Shown one piece after another: positions 38,402-48,072 of a stretch of DNA of 64,000 bases. The stretch is from Bacteroidales bacterium. GTDB taxonomy: Bacteria; Bacteroidota; Bacteroidia; Bacteroidales; VadinHA17. Position 1 is the stretch's first letter, and each line of letters opens with the position of its first letter. The notes under the pieces were generated by a model. That model did no database searches. It was not told where the DNA came from and saw only the letters and a program-made list of their open reading frames with translations. Both the position numbers and the translations under genes were made by a program. The stretch is taken from NCBI GenBank assembly GCA_009877105.1, contig WXFD01000053.1, forward strand, positions 49,535-113,534, given 5' to 3'.

Positions 38402-39856
38402 ATGATTAAGTCAGGCAGGAGAAAATTCATCACCCGGAGCCTTCTGGGAACTGCAGGCGTCGCTTTAAGAGGGCTGATACCTTTGGACACACGGGATTTA
38501 CCCGGTGCGGATGAGCGGGGATCCCTGAAACCGGGGCCGGCAACATCCCTGAAGGTGCAGACTGAAGAAATGGTTTACAGGTATGTTCCCGCTGATAATG
38601 GTGCAGGTCCGATGTGGTGTCATGGTTCAACCTGCATAGTACGGGCAGGGAATCAGGTTTACGCGACGGGGATTGAAACAGTTCCGGGCTGGAAGCCTCT
38701 CAACAATTGCCGCTGGACGCTTTTCAGACGCTCGGCTGCCGGATGGGAGCATGTAATGACAGATGAGAAAGACCGGACCAGGGAACCGAGCCCGGTTGCT
38801 GTTCTGAATAACGGGCATATTTATCTTTCTGTCAATCCAACTCTCACAATGCCTGAAGAATACAATGGTCCCTCAAAACCCGGATTCTATGTTTTTGATT
38901 CCCGCGATCCGCAATTAAAATACCAGCAGATCAATCCCGTATGGGACGGTGAACCGCCATTCACGGAACATTCCTACAGAAGCCTTGCAGCTGACGGTCC
39001 ATCGAATGAGCTTATCCTTTTCCAGAATATCGGTTACACTCATGCTGAATGGACATTTCTTGACAGGGAGAACCGGTGGGCGTCACAGGGAAGGATCGTC
39101 TGGCCATGGGGATCAGACTACGAGGTTCCCGGGCCAATAAGGGTATGCTATCCGACAGTAATGCTGAAAAACAGGGCCGTTTATTTCTGCGGGGTCAGTG
39201 ACATCATTGAACCCAGAAGGGAATGGAGGGAGTATAAGAGACAACTGACAGGCAATGAATGGGATTATGATTTCAGGAGGTTATTTTTCACCTGGACCGA
39301 CGATGTAACCCAAAAACCTTTTCATGACTGGATTGAGGTGGCAAGCCGTGAAGATACCTGCGGCTGGATATTCCCTTCGGATCTTTATGCAGCCGGCGAC
39401 GGTTCGGTTTATATCCTATGGACGGAGAGAGCCATTGATGAAAGATTGCGCGAAAAGTTCTTCCCCGGCCGGAAGCAGTCGCACGCCCTTAAATATGCAT
39501 TGATCAGGAATGGCAGGGTCATTTCAGAGAACACCCTTCACATCATGGAAGAAGGAGGGACAAACGGTATACCGGTAGAGGCGCGATTTCAGATACTGCC
39601 TGACCAGAGGATATTTGTGGTGTATGCAATAAGGGAGAATTTAACTGCAGATCAGTCAGCAGTTAAAAACTATATCATGGAAATAGGTCCGGGATCAAAA
39701 ACCACTGAACCGGTACTGATCCCGCTCAGGTATCCCTTTTCAAGTTTTTTTACAGCTACAGTGCGTGGCGGGTCAGAGCCTTCTTCTTCCCTGGATTTTC
39801 TTGGCACAACCAGTGAAAAGAATACGATACGTTATGCAAGAGTGATTCTGGATTGA
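38402..39856 (+). CDS. Tat-exported protein of unknown function, propeller-like
   Basis: This 484-residue protein has a Tat-like signal (SGRRKFITRSLLGTAGVAL). The rest is rich in repeated short strands such as HGSTCIVRAGNQVYATGIE, NNGHIYLSVNPT, GDGSVYILWTERA and ILPDQRIFVVYAI, each about 50-60 residues apart, which suggests a BNR or sialidase-like beta-propeller. I do not recognise a named family and see no Arg triad or Asp boxes that would make it a sialidase. It is 52 bases after GH123 copy 5 in the same direction, so it likely belongs to the same transcript and acts in the periplasm on the same glycan. Confidence 0.75.
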   Translation: MIKSGRRKFITRSLLGTAGVALRGLIPLDTRDLPGADERGSLKPGPATSLKVQTEEMVYRYVPADNGAGPMWCHGSTCIVRAGNQVYATGIETVPGWKPLNNCRWTLFRRSAAGWEHVMTDEKDRTREPSPVAVLNNGHIYLSVNPTLTMPEEYNGPSKPGFYVFDSRDPQLKYQQINPVWDGEPPFTEHSYRSLAADGPSNELILFQNIGYTHAEWTFLDRENRWASQGRIVWPWGSDYEVPGPIRVCYPTVMLKNRAVYFCGVSDIIEPRREWREYKRQLTGNEWDYDFRRLFFTWTDDVTQKPFHDWIEVASREDTCGWIFPSDLYAAGDGSVYILWTERAIDERLREKFFPGRKQSHALKYALIRNGRVISENTLHIMEEGGTNGIPVEARFQILPDQRIFVVYAIRENLTADQSAVKNYIMEIGPGSKTTEPVLIPLRYPFSSFFTATVRGGSEPSSSLDFLGTTSEKNTIRYARVILD

Positions 39857-39975
39857 CCTAATTTATTTTTTGAATTTCCCACAGGTTAAAATGAAAAACT
39901 GTATCTTGTTAAAATGGGCTTAGATCCACAACAGTTGTCATGCAAAGTTTACTAACCAGATTAGACAATCGAAAA

Positions 39976-41268
39976 ATGCAAAGTATTAATATTTCAAGAA
40001 GGAAATTTGTCAAAGGATTGGCAGGAAGTGCTGCAGGAATTGCAGTAATGGGAGGCAATCCGGGGATGTCAGCTATGAGTTATTCGCGTATTATCGGAGC
40101 GAATGAAAGGATCACTATCGGTGTGATCGGTTGCGGTGGCATGGCAAACAGTCACATGGAAGCTCTGTTAAATATGAAACAATCAGACAATGTTGAAATT
40201 ACTGCCGTATGTGATATTTATACGAATAGGCTGGAGAAAGCTAAAGAGCTGACAAAAGCTCAGGCTTTTAAGAATTATCAGGAAATCCTGCAGAAAAAGG
40301 ACATAGATTATGTACTTATAGCCACACCTGAACACTGGCATTATCAGATGACTCTGGATGCCATAAGCGCCGGAAAGCATATTTATGTCGAAAAGCCAAT
40401 GACCCACACAATTGAACAGGCTAAAGATATATGTAATAAAATTTCATCGTCAAAACTCAAATTGCAGGTCGGGGTACAGGGCATGTCGGATGATTCTTAT
40501 GAAACTGCACATAAAATGATTACGGAAGGAGCGCTTGGGAAGGTTGTCATGGCACATATTGATTATTCAAGGAATTATCCCGGTGATTTCTGGGCGTACG
40601 AAATCGATCCTGATGCCAGGCCAGGAGTAAATCTCGATTGGGAAGCCTGGCTCGGTCCTGCGCCCAAACGCCCCTGGGATCCGAGAAGATATTTTCAGTG
40701 GAGAAGATACTGGGATTACTCCGGTGGAATTGCAACAGATCTGTTTATTCACCGGGTGACAAGGATCATTAAATCGGTTGGCCTTAGCTTTCCGGATTAT
40801 GTTGTTGCCACCGGCGGGACGTGGAATTTTGTAAACAGTGTGGCTGAGATACCCGATACTTTTAACATGATGTTGGATTATCCTGAAAAAATAACTGTTA
40901 TGGTTGTTTCATCATTGGCAAATGATATGCCGATACGGCATGTTATAAGAGGGCACAAGGCAACACTGGAATTTACAAAGGAAGGATTTACAATAACTCC
41001 TCAGGAGCAATCAGAATTGGCTAAAATAAGCGGTACCGGAGAAACAGTAGAAGGGACAAATCTTTTTACCTATAGGAAAACAGGTGCCGAAGATGTAACT
41101 TTACACCATAGAAACCTGATTGCCGCGATCAGGAAAAGCGAACCATTAAAGTGCGATTCGAATCTCGGTTTATATGGCGTTGTAGCTTGCATGATGGGAG
41201 TCGAGTCATTTCGTAACAGAAAATATCTGAAATGGGACCAGCAGAATAAGATGATCATTGAAAGCTGA
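39976..41268 (+). CDS. Tat-exported Gfo/Idh/MocA family oxidoreductase
   Basis: The ORF opens at 39940, but the ATG at 39976 places a Tat motif ([16 protein letters not shown]) at the usual distance, so I use that start; length 430 residues. The Rossmann domain begins with [19 protein letters not shown], and EKPMTHT holds the conserved Lys-Pro of the family's active site. The C-terminal half has [13 protein letters not shown] with the His expected in the substrate pocket. Members oxidise or reduce sugars with a bound NAD(P). An exported form with this signal fits periplasmic sugar oxidation. I do not assign GH109, since its diagnostic segments are absent. It follows the propeller-like gene. 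Confidence 0.87.
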   Translation: MQSINISRRKFVKGLAGSAAGIAVMGGNPGMSAMSYSRIIGANERITIGVIGCGGMANSHMEALLNMKQSDNVEITAVCDIYTNRLEKAKELTKAQAFKNYQEILQKKDIDYVLIATPEHWHYQMTLDAISAGKHIYVEKPMTHTIEQAKDICNKISSSKLKLQVGVQGMSDDSYETAHKMITEGALGKVVMAHIDYSRNYPGDFWAYEIDPDARPGVNLDWEAWLGPAPKRPWDPRRYFQWRRYWDYSGGIATDLFIHRVTRIIKSVGLSFPDYVVATGGTWNFVNSVAEIPDTFNMMLDYPEKITVMVVSSLANDMPIRHVIRGHKATLEFTKEGFTITPQEQSELAKISGTGETVEGTNLFTYRKTGAEDVTLHHRNLIAAIRKSEPLKCDSNLGLYGVVACMMGVESFRNRKYLKWDQQNKMIIES

Positions 41269-41340
41269 TTATTCAAGTGTGATTGATATTACCCTGATTA
41301 ACCCGGAAACTGATTTTAATTTTAACGAAGATTAATAAAG

Positions 41341-42093
41341 ATGAAGATGAAGAATATTTTGGTAAAAACTGGTTTAATGATTTTAGTTGGTACTTTTTGT
41401 TCATTTTCAGAAGCTCCGGTTACGGATGACGCGCCGGTTTATCATGTCGGAAAGCTGAAAAAGCCGATGAAAATAGACGCTGACTGGAACAAGGCCCAGT
41501 GGAAAAATGTAAGATCAATCAATATTACAAATTACATGGGCACGGTTCCGGAATTTAAACCTGAAACGCAGGTGAAAATGTTGTATGACAATGATTATGT
41601 TTATGTGATCTTTCACGTAAAGGATCGTTATGTAAAATGTATTACCGACCGGATTAACGGGCCGGTATGGCAGGACAGTGCGGTTGAATTCTTCTTTGCA
41701 CCCGATCCCCGGCTGCCTCTTTTATATTTCAACCTCGAGACAAACTGCGGAGGTACTCCGCTCCTGTCATATAACCTGGTGCCAAGGAAGGAATCAAAGA
41801 GGATTGATCTGGATGACATTAAAAAGGTCGAAATAGCCTCTACCCTCCCGAAGATTATTGATCCTGAAATCAGCAATCCTGTTGAATGGACACTGGAATA
41901 CAGGATCCCGCTGGATGTTCTTGAAAAGTATTCCAATGCAGCTCGTCCGCAAAAGGGAGTGGAGTGGAAGGCTAATTTCTACAAGATTGCCGAGATCACC
42001 TCAAACCCGCATTATATTACATGGGCCGAGGTAATAAATGAAAAGCCCGATTTTCACAGGCCCGAGTTTTTCGGACGGCTGATATTTGACTGA
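41341..42093 (+). CDS. Stand-alone CBM9-like carbohydrate-binding secreted protein
   Basis: This 250-residue protein has an N-terminal export signal and one CBM9-like (DOMON-related) beta-sandwich: YHVGKLKKPMKIDADWNKAQWK, KMLYDNDYVYVIFHVKDRYV, VWQDSAVEFFFAPD and EWTLEYRIPLDVL. The order matches the N-terminal module of the protein at 33480. No catalytic motif is visible and the protein is the size of the module alone. A periplasmic or surface sugar-binding role is likely. Its TGA stop (42091-42093) abuts the TGA of the convergent GH31 gene, giving TGATCA. Confidence 0.83.
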   Translation: MKMKNILVKTGLMILVGTFCSFSEAPVTDDAPVYHVGKLKKPMKIDADWNKAQWKNVRSINITNYMGTVPEFKPETQVKMLYDNDYVYVIFHVKDRYVKCITDRINGPVWQDSAVEFFFAPDPRLPLLYFNLETNCGGTPLLSYNLVPRKESKRIDLDDIKKVEIASTLPKIIDPEISNPVEWTLEYRIPLDVLEKYSNAARPQKGVEWKANFYKIAEITSNPHYITWAEVINEKPDFHRPEFFGRLIFD

Positions 42094-43695
42094 TCAGGAT
42101 CTTTTCCGGTACCATGGAAGCCTTTCCAGGGGCACGTCAATGATAATTTTTACCGGTCCTGTAACCGTAGTTCCGTCGTCTCCCTGCCATCGGCCTTCCG
42201 GTACTATGATTTCCCTTGACCTTTGTCCCTTTAAGACCACGGGGGTCACCAGAATATTTTTCCCGAGCATGAACTGGTCTTTGACATTTTCATAACCTTT
42301 ACCGGGAAACTCATACTCCAGGTTGCGTATCATAGGTTCCCCTGAAGCGGCACACTCTTTTGCAAGTTCATATATCTCACCTCCCATCGAAAGATGCAGA
42401 TTTGCCATTTCCCTGCATATTTTCAGGTTGTCTTTACTGAGGACCCTCCATGGCGCCACTGAAAACTGCATCATCGGCATCAGCGCATGAATCTGCGACG
42501 ATCTCACAATCAATTCTTCATCCAGTATGCTGGAATCTTGGAAAGATGTCCACTCACCTCCTCCGATAAGGTCGGGGCATCCAAACTGATAGCCTGTCAG
42601 CCCAAGTCCGATCATATCCGGAATAAGCACCTGGAGATCAGCCCATGTGTGACTTTTGTCACGCAGCCGTTGGGCAAGAGGCTGTCCGGCCATTTTCCAG
42701 CATGCTCTGTACTCGTTAAACGGATATCCGAGACCAATTTTTGCAAATGATTCACAATGCTCATTTGGGCTAGAATCACCGAAAGAATAAGTTCCTGTAT
42801 AGTATTCAGGATCCCCGGCGTCCAGTTTGAAACCATCAACGCCATATTTCTCCGCCAGGTTATCAAGCTGTTCCCTGAACCAGGCTGCTCCTTCAGGATT
42901 TGACAGGTCAATTATGGCACTGGCACCGTTCCACCAATCCACAATTGCAGGAGCTGTTTTTTCCTTATCCCTGAAAACCATAAGCTTCTTCCCCTGAAGA
43001 TCACGGTACACAGGGGAATCAGAACTGATGAAAGGACAAACCCAGAGCATTACCCTGAAGTCCAGCCTGTGGAGCTTGTCTATCATTGATGCAGGATCTG
43101 GAAATTTCCTGCAGTCAAATTCCCAGGTTCCGTATCTCTCCTGCCAGTTGTCGTCAATCATCAGAACTCCTGGCGGGAAACCGTTTTTGATTATGTCCTC
43201 TGCATATCTGATCACATCCGTTTGGTTCTGGTCATACTGTAGTTCAATCCATGTATTATATTGAGGATTTGTGAACATCAGAGGATCAGGGGTTGACCCT
43301 GAAGGCGGAAAAAACGTTCTGCTGCAATATAAGAATGCATCCTTCAGTGTTTTCCCCGAAGTGCCGGTACTGATTTCAGCTCCATGGGCCCCTGCTGATA
43401 TTATATTACCGCTGATGGATATCTCAATAGGTTTCTCACTCCATATGTATCTTCCCTTGTTTGAGAGAAATAGTGGCTGAGCCTGATTTCCCCTGCAGTC
43501 GCCCAGTTGATCATAATAAAAATTCCTTTCAGCATAGGGTGATTTCCTGCCATCCGTAACTGCTCCTCCCCACCATTTCTCATCCTGAAGCATTTTTAAT
43601 TCGACTTTCTGCTGATTCTTTTTTTGTACGCAGCCTGTGAGGAAGATCCCGGCCAATATTAAGGGAAATACCAGACGATTTGTTTCTATGTGCAT
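42094..43695 (-). CDS. GH31 family alpha-glycosidase-like lipoprotein
   Basis: This 533-residue lipoprotein (lipobox GIFLTGC) belongs to GH31. The barrel shows GVLMIDDNWQERYGTWEFD, RVMLWVCPFISSDSP and VDGFKLDAGDPEYY, where the Asp of KLDAG is the expected nucleophile. LTGYQFGCPDLIGGGEW carries a candidate acid/base Asp, and LMPMMQFSVAPWRV is the usual late-barrel segment. The overall pattern resembles the MYORG/NET37-like branch of GH31, some members of which act on alpha-galactosides; another GH31 branch contains alpha-N-acetylgalactosaminidases, so a GalNAc link is possible but not shown. It ends at the same point as the convergent CBM9-like gene and starts 12 bases after the hypothetical gene upstream. 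Confidence 0.87.
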   Translation of the reverse strand: MHIETNRLVFPLILAGIFLTGCVQKKNQQKVELKMLQDEKWWGGAVTDGRKSPYAERNFYYDQLGDCRGNQAQPLFLSNKGRYIWSEKPIEISISGNIISAGAHGAEISTGTSGKTLKDAFLYCSRTFFPPSGSTPDPLMFTNPQYNTWIELQYDQNQTDVIRYAEDIIKNGFPPGVLMIDDNWQERYGTWEFDCRKFPDPASMIDKLHRLDFRVMLWVCPFISSDSPVYRDLQGKKLMVFRDKEKTAPAIVDWWNGASAIIDLSNPEGAAWFREQLDNLAEKYGVDGFKLDAGDPEYYTGTYSFGDSSPNEHCESFAKIGLGYPFNEYRACWKMAGQPLAQRLRDKSHTWADLQVLIPDMIGLGLTGYQFGCPDLIGGGEWTSFQDSSILDEELIVRSSQIHALMPMMQFSVAPWRVLSKDNLKICREMANLHLSMGGEIYELAKECAASGEPMIRNLEYEFPGKGYENVKDQFMLGKNILVTPVVLKGQRSREIIVPEGRWQGDDGTTVTGPVKIIIDVPLERLPWYRKRS

Positions 43696-43707
43696 TTTGA
43701 CCAGTTG

Positions 43708-44400
43708 TTAATCAAGTTTATTAAGAAAATCAACCAGTTTCGAGATATCCGGAGGGGAATTGAATTTTATCCGGCTGGTTTTCAGAAACTGTTTAATCTT
43801 GTCTTCCCTGCCGTGATAGGCAGCCAGCAGGCTTTTCCTGTTTAAAATTACAAAGGGCCCGTCGGGGTCAGCAATGTAGAATTGCCTGGTGCGTTGAAAA
43901 ACCATGTCCTTGTTTGCGCTGAGCTTGTAGAAATTGCCATCCGCCGGCATTGAACCGTATGTATTTGTCGAAGCACCGGCACTTGAGGTGCCGTAGGAAT
44001 CCCTGCTCTGGATCTCCTTTAACTCAAACCTTTCCTTCATTCCAATCACCTTTTCCCCTCTGGCCCATTGCTTTATATAACCTTTATCGTAATAAAACGT
44101 ATCCCGGTCAATTCCAACATACCTGATATCTTTCTTGTTTATTATTGCAAGGGTATCGCGCGACTGGAGAAATTCCATTTCCCCGGAAAGGAAATTATAG
44201 TTCAGCAGCCTTTCGGAATAAATGCCGTTCCTGAAAACCACTCTTCCGGTTCTGAATTCAGGGTAAAAGTATCTTATTTCATCGGGAAAGTAATCCAGTA
44301 TTTTATGGCCTGCCTTTACCGTAATAAGTTTGTCTTCCTGTGCGGATAGTGACAGACTGACCGCTGCAAACAGGAAAAACAGAAAGGTTGTTTTTCTCAT
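43708..44400 (-). CDS. Secreted protein of unknown function
   Basis: The ORF opens at 44430, but MRKTTFLFFLFAAVSLSLSA at 44400 begins a standard signal peptide and is the better start, giving 230 residues. The mature protein has a beta-rich first half (VVFRNGIYSERLLNYNFLSGEMEFL, GIDRDTFYYDKGY) that reads like a YARHG or FlgD-like strand pattern, then a Ser/Ala/Thr-rich patch (GTSSAGASTNTYGS) and a helical end. I do not recognise a family. It sits between the DUF6057 membrane protein gene (122 bases upstream) and the GH31 gene (12 bases downstream), in the same direction. Confidence 0.75.
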   Translation of the reverse strand: MRKTTFLFFLFAAVSLSLSAQEDKLITVKAGHKILDYFPDEIRYFYPEFRTGRVVFRNGIYSERLLNYNFLSGEMEFLQSRDTLAIINKKDIRYVGIDRDTFYYDKGYIKQWARGEKVIGMKERFELKEIQSRDSYGTSSAGASTNTYGSMPADGNFYKLSANKDMVFQRTRQFYIADPDGPFVILNRKSLLAAYHGREDKIKQFLKTSRIKFNSPPDISKLVDFLNKLD

Positions 44401-44521
44401 TTTGATGGCTATTTTGAGTAATTCATGCATATCCGGGTATAAATCAAGCTTTTTTTATTGAATTTATTACAAAAGTATTACCGGGAATTAATTTCCGGAA
44501 TAAAAACCGTAAAAGATGTTG

Positions 44522-46324
44522 TCAGTACACATTCCTGTCAACAGGTCTGCTTCTTGTAAAATCTCCTCTGATTTGTCCAAATTGAAGATAATACCAGAAT
44601 GTATCCTTTTCCGCCCTGTTAAGGGACTTTTTGATTGCAGCCCTGTCTCCGGCGAAACTGTTAACGGATCGTACATAATTTAAAAACCTTGCATTCGTGC
44701 CTGCTGACAAAACCAGTCCGGCAAGATCCGGCAAAGCTTTTTTATAACTGGCGAAAGCCACAATGGCTTCTTCAATATGCCGTGGAATAGTTGTGTAACC
44801 CATGTCAGCCATCTTTACGGATTCTTCTGCAATTGCCAGGATGTCTTTCTCCAGCAATAATCTTGCCATCTTGTATTCGAATGCTTTCCTGTTCGCGGGA
44901 TTTGATTTGAGCAGCAGGTCAATATTCATTGCATCCTCAGTGTGGATAAAAAAATCATCTTTCGGCATCAGTTTCCTTTTCTCCCCCAGTTCATCATCGG
45001 TATTGACAAGTTCCGTATTTTCAAGCATTTTCCCCAGCCTTCCTGCTTCAGTTCTGTAGCCCAGGGTCTTTTTAAGAATATTGAGATATCTTTCAGCCAC
45101 CCTGAAATTGCCGTTTATCAGTTCCGTTTTTATCAGCATTTTGAGATTTTCGGGTGAATAACCGTTAATGACCATCAGCTCGAAAGCCAGATGCCTGGCT
45201 TCGTTAACAAGACCAACGGCATAGTAGTAATGCATTGTTCTGGATGCCTGTTCCCTGTTACCTCCAAGTGAAAGTGACATCGGGCCGGTATCCTGGCAGC
45301 CGAAGAACATCCTGTCGCAAAGCTTTCCTTTTTCTGATAATGAGAGATTATAGTAAAACTGTTCAATTATATTCGATGAGGGATACTTTTCGTGATGCAC
45401 AATGATTTCATCAAATTTTCCGCTGCAGTATCTTTTTTCCGTCCTCATGATCCCCTCAAATACCGGATCATACTGGCGGACAAGAACAATTATTGATATT
45501 CCATAGAGGCATGCTGCAATAACCGTTGATTTTGCAGTTGCATGTTTCTCAGATCCGGGAAGATCTGAAATTTTAATAAGGCCGGGGAGAAGTACAAACA
45601 ATACTGTAACACCGTAAAGCAGTCCGTTTGCCCTTCCGTATTCGTTTGAGATGAAAGGATAACCTGTGATTACACTAAAAGGCTGATAAAGGAACAATTT
45701 ATAGAATAGCACCAGCGTGACAATGGAGATGAATATCTGGAGCAGGGTAAAAATTCTTCCATATCTGTTGTTTTGATATAAGATACTGTGGATTAGATAT
45801 GTGCAAAGATAGATCAGGGAGTAGGTTCCCATCATGAAATAAAATACCGGGAAAAGGAAGATCAGGATCACATGAAAGGTTTTCCTGGTAAGATTCAGGG
45901 AGATCAGGAACAGAACTGCTGCCAGCAGGAAGCCAAGTGAATGCAGTATGTTGAAATGATAATTGCTCTGACAGATCATCAATCCGAGAGGGATCAGAAA
46001 GGCTAATGGCATTGTGAATGATCTGCTGCCTGACAGCCTTTCGGCCACTGATCTTAACAATATTGCCAGTAGTGCAATTATCAGTGAGTTAATAAAGGCC
46101 CCGTACAGATCTGACAAATATCCCTGTGTTAGGAAACCTGCCAGATATTTCAATAATCCTCCCGGTTTCACAAGATGTTTCGCAAGATATTCGTACGAGA
46201 AAATAAAAAGGGATTTTTGTTCCTGGTAGAAAAAAATTCCGGCTGCGAACCAGTAGAGGTATGCAAACGATGTGATGAAAAGGATCAGGACGGGCAGATT
46301 TTTTCTGGTCATTTTTCTATCCAT
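44522..46324 (-). CDS. DUF6057-like polytopic membrane protein
   Basis: This 600-residue protein has about ten hydrophobic segments in its first 310 residues (for example LPVLILFITSFAYLYWFAAG, NSLIIALLAILLRSV, FHVILIFLFPVFYFMM and YGVTVLFVLLPGLI), followed by a soluble helical C-terminal half with repeat-like character (VNEARHLAFELMVINGYSP, NGNFRVAERYLNILKKTLG) that looks TPR-related. It agrees with the DUF6057 family of Bacteroidota, whose function is not known to me. Its start overlaps the end of the upstream CxxCH propeller gene by 16 bases, so the two are translated together. Confidence 0.8.
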   Translation of the reverse strand: MDRKMTRKNLPVLILFITSFAYLYWFAAGIFFYQEQKSLFIFSYEYLAKHLVKPGGLLKYLAGFLTQGYLSDLYGAFINSLIIALLAILLRSVAERLSGSRSFTMPLAFLIPLGLMICQSNYHFNILHSLGFLLAAVLFLISLNLTRKTFHVILIFLFPVFYFMMGTYSLIYLCTYLIHSILYQNNRYGRIFTLLQIFISIVTLVLFYKLFLYQPFSVITGYPFISNEYGRANGLLYGVTVLFVLLPGLIKISDLPGSEKHATAKSTVIAACLYGISIIVLVRQYDPVFEGIMRTEKRYCSGKFDEIIVHHEKYPSSNIIEQFYYNLSLSEKGKLCDRMFFGCQDTGPMSLSLGGNREQASRTMHYYYAVGLVNEARHLAFELMVINGYSPENLKMLIKTELINGNFRVAERYLNILKKTLGYRTEAGRLGKMLENTELVNTDDELGEKRKLMPKDDFFIHTEDAMNIDLLLKSNPANRKAFEYKMARLLLEKDILAIAEESVKMADMGYTTIPRHIEEAIVAFASYKKALPDLAGLVLSAGTNARFLNYVRSVNSFAGDRAAIKKSLNRAEKDTFWYYLQFGQIRGDFTRSRPVDRNVY

Positions 46325-47787
46325 CTGGCTTTTAAAGGCGGTTTAGCGGATGCTTTCATAAAATCACGGGCTTCCGATGCCGGCAGTGCAGGCACAAATT
46401 CCGGACGGTTGAATGTTTTATCCAGTCGTCTGTAAAGAGTCGGATCCTTCTGGGGAAGGACAAATGGCTTTCCTGTTTTGCCTGGAGATTCAAAAAAAGC
46501 TATAAACGGCCTTGCGGTGAGCCCGTCGAGCCGCTTGCTGCTGAACACGATCCATCTCCCATTTGATGACCATGAATGATAACTTTCGGTTTCATTGCTG
46601 TTAAACGGGAGCTTTTTGATATCCATGTTTTGCAGATCCAGAAGATACAGATCGGCTTCCCGGTGCCAGATTGAGAATGTTCCATAATCGTGAAGGGTGA
46701 GAACCAGATATCTGCCATCGGGCGAGATGCTGGGAAACGACACTGACTTGTTTATTTCAGATGCACTGAAAATAACTTCGGCCGGACCGAATTCCCCGGT
46801 ATCACTATCGAATCGTTTCCGGGCAAGGTCGTACTTTATTTTTCTGTAATCAAAGCCTTCCATTACCTGCTCTGCCCTGCAATAGTACAGGTATTTTCCA
46901 TCCGGCGCCCAGCACGGATAAGTTTCCATGTAGTTCGCAGTATCCCTGTCACTGACCGGGGAGATTAAATTTTGATCCGGATCATAGAGTAAAAGGGAGG
47001 AGAACAGATCCATTACTTCAATGTTCTTGCCCGCTTTCATGTGAAACGATTGTATGGTCCTGTTTGATGAAAAAGCCACGTATTTTCCTGAGGGATGCCA
47101 GCTGGGGTAAACGACATTTGCCTTCATATTGTCCGTTCGGAGGATTCTTCTTGTGAGATCCATGCCGTCATGGAAATAAGTGCCTCCCTTTGATCCCCTG
47201 ACCTGCACCAGGAATCTCTCAGCTTTTTTGCTATTGAAAGAATGGCAGTTGATGCAGTTCCTTTCCAGCAGCTGGTTCTCAATGAAATATTTCTCCTTGA
47301 AGGTTTCTGTTGATCTTAGTATCAGTTGCATTTCAACCCAGGTTTCATAACCGGGATAAAGAAACCGGTAGCAGAGCCAGGGGTCAACAGAATCACCCGA
47401 TATTTTCATACTGAAAGGAGAATATTTTATATACTTTTTATCCTTGTTTACAGCAATAATCTCAATCTCAATACTGTCTGCATTATTCCCTGTCAGTGCC
47501 CGCCAGAGTTTTAATGGAAAAATCACATTTCCGTCCGACGATCTGATTTTATTGCAGATTCCATTTGAAGAAGAGATCCTTACAAGGAATTTCTTTCCCT
47601 CTTCCCCGATCCTGAAATTCATGGGAGCGATGTTGTATGGAATGGTTATCCCGGAGTAATCGGGTTCTATAGCCGGCTGTCTGTTTGCAGGTTGAATATC
47701 CCGAATGTCAATTCCATTGCAACCGGCTATGAATGTTGCAGTTGCAAAGATAACCGATCCAATAACTGATAAATTCAATTTGATCAC
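46309..47787 (-). CDS. TolB-like beta-propeller lipoprotein with a c-type heme motif
   Basis: This 492-residue lipoprotein (lipobox TFIAGC) has an N-terminal beta domain and, near residue 180, the motif NCINCHSF, a CxxCH heme-attachment site. The C-terminal half is a PD40/WD40-like propeller with repeats such as VVYPSWHPSGKYVAFSS, TYPCWAPDGKYLYYCR, SFPSISPDGRYLVLTLH and SYHSWSSNGRWIVFSS. A single CxxCH placed between a beta domain and a propeller suggests an electron-transfer or sensing protein in the periplasm. It is the first gene of a leftward group with the DUF6057 protein. Heme attachment is inferred; a chance CxxCH cannot be excluded. Confidence 0.83.
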   Translation of the reverse strand: MIKLNLSVIGSVIFATATFIAGCNGIDIRDIQPANRQPAIEPDYSGITIPYNIAPMNFRIGEEGKKFLVRISSSNGICNKIRSSDGNVIFPLKLWRALTGNNADSIEIEIIAVNKDKKYIKYSPFSMKISGDSVDPWLCYRFLYPGYETWVEMQLILRSTETFKEKYFIENQLLERNCINCHSFNSKKAERFLVQVRGSKGGTYFHDGMDLTRRILRTDNMKANVVYPSWHPSGKYVAFSSNRTIQSFHMKAGKNIEVMDLFSSLLLYDPDQNLISPVSDRDTANYMETYPCWAPDGKYLYYCRAEQVMEGFDYRKIKYDLARKRFDSDTGEFGPAEVIFSASEINKSVSFPSISPDGRYLVLTLHDYGTFSIWHREADLYLLDLQNMDIKKLPFNSNETESYHSWSSNGRWIVFSSKRLDGLTARPFIAFFESPGKTGKPFVLPQKDPTLYRRLDKTFNRPEFVPALPASEARDFMKASAKPPLKARWIEK

Positions 47788-48072
47788 CTCAGAGACTCCT
47801 TAATCCGAAAAATAGTAATAATTGATTTATTACCCAATTTTAAAATACCGGTTTTAATCCTCCAGCAGGACGCTGTTTCTGGTTGAAGACAGGTCCGGGT
47901 CATTTCCTGCCATTTGTAGCAAATCCCGGCCCGGTTCATAAACAGGGGTAAACATTGAACGGCATAGATGAAATTATCATTACAGCCTTCGGGAAAATTT
48001 CCCGGGATAATATAGGTTCCTTTTCCGGATCTTATTATCTTTTCAGGATCAATTTCAATTAAAAAAGAAGAA

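Noticed and set aside
38402..39856. Sialidase call for the Tat-exported propeller-like protein
   Set aside because: No Asp-box repeats (SxDxGxTW) and no arginine triad could be identified.
39976..41268. GH109 alpha-N-acetylgalactosaminidase as an attractive call for the Gfo/Idh/MocA protein
   Set aside because: It would fit the GalNAc theme, but the family segments I remember for GH109 are absent, so only the broad superfamily is supported.
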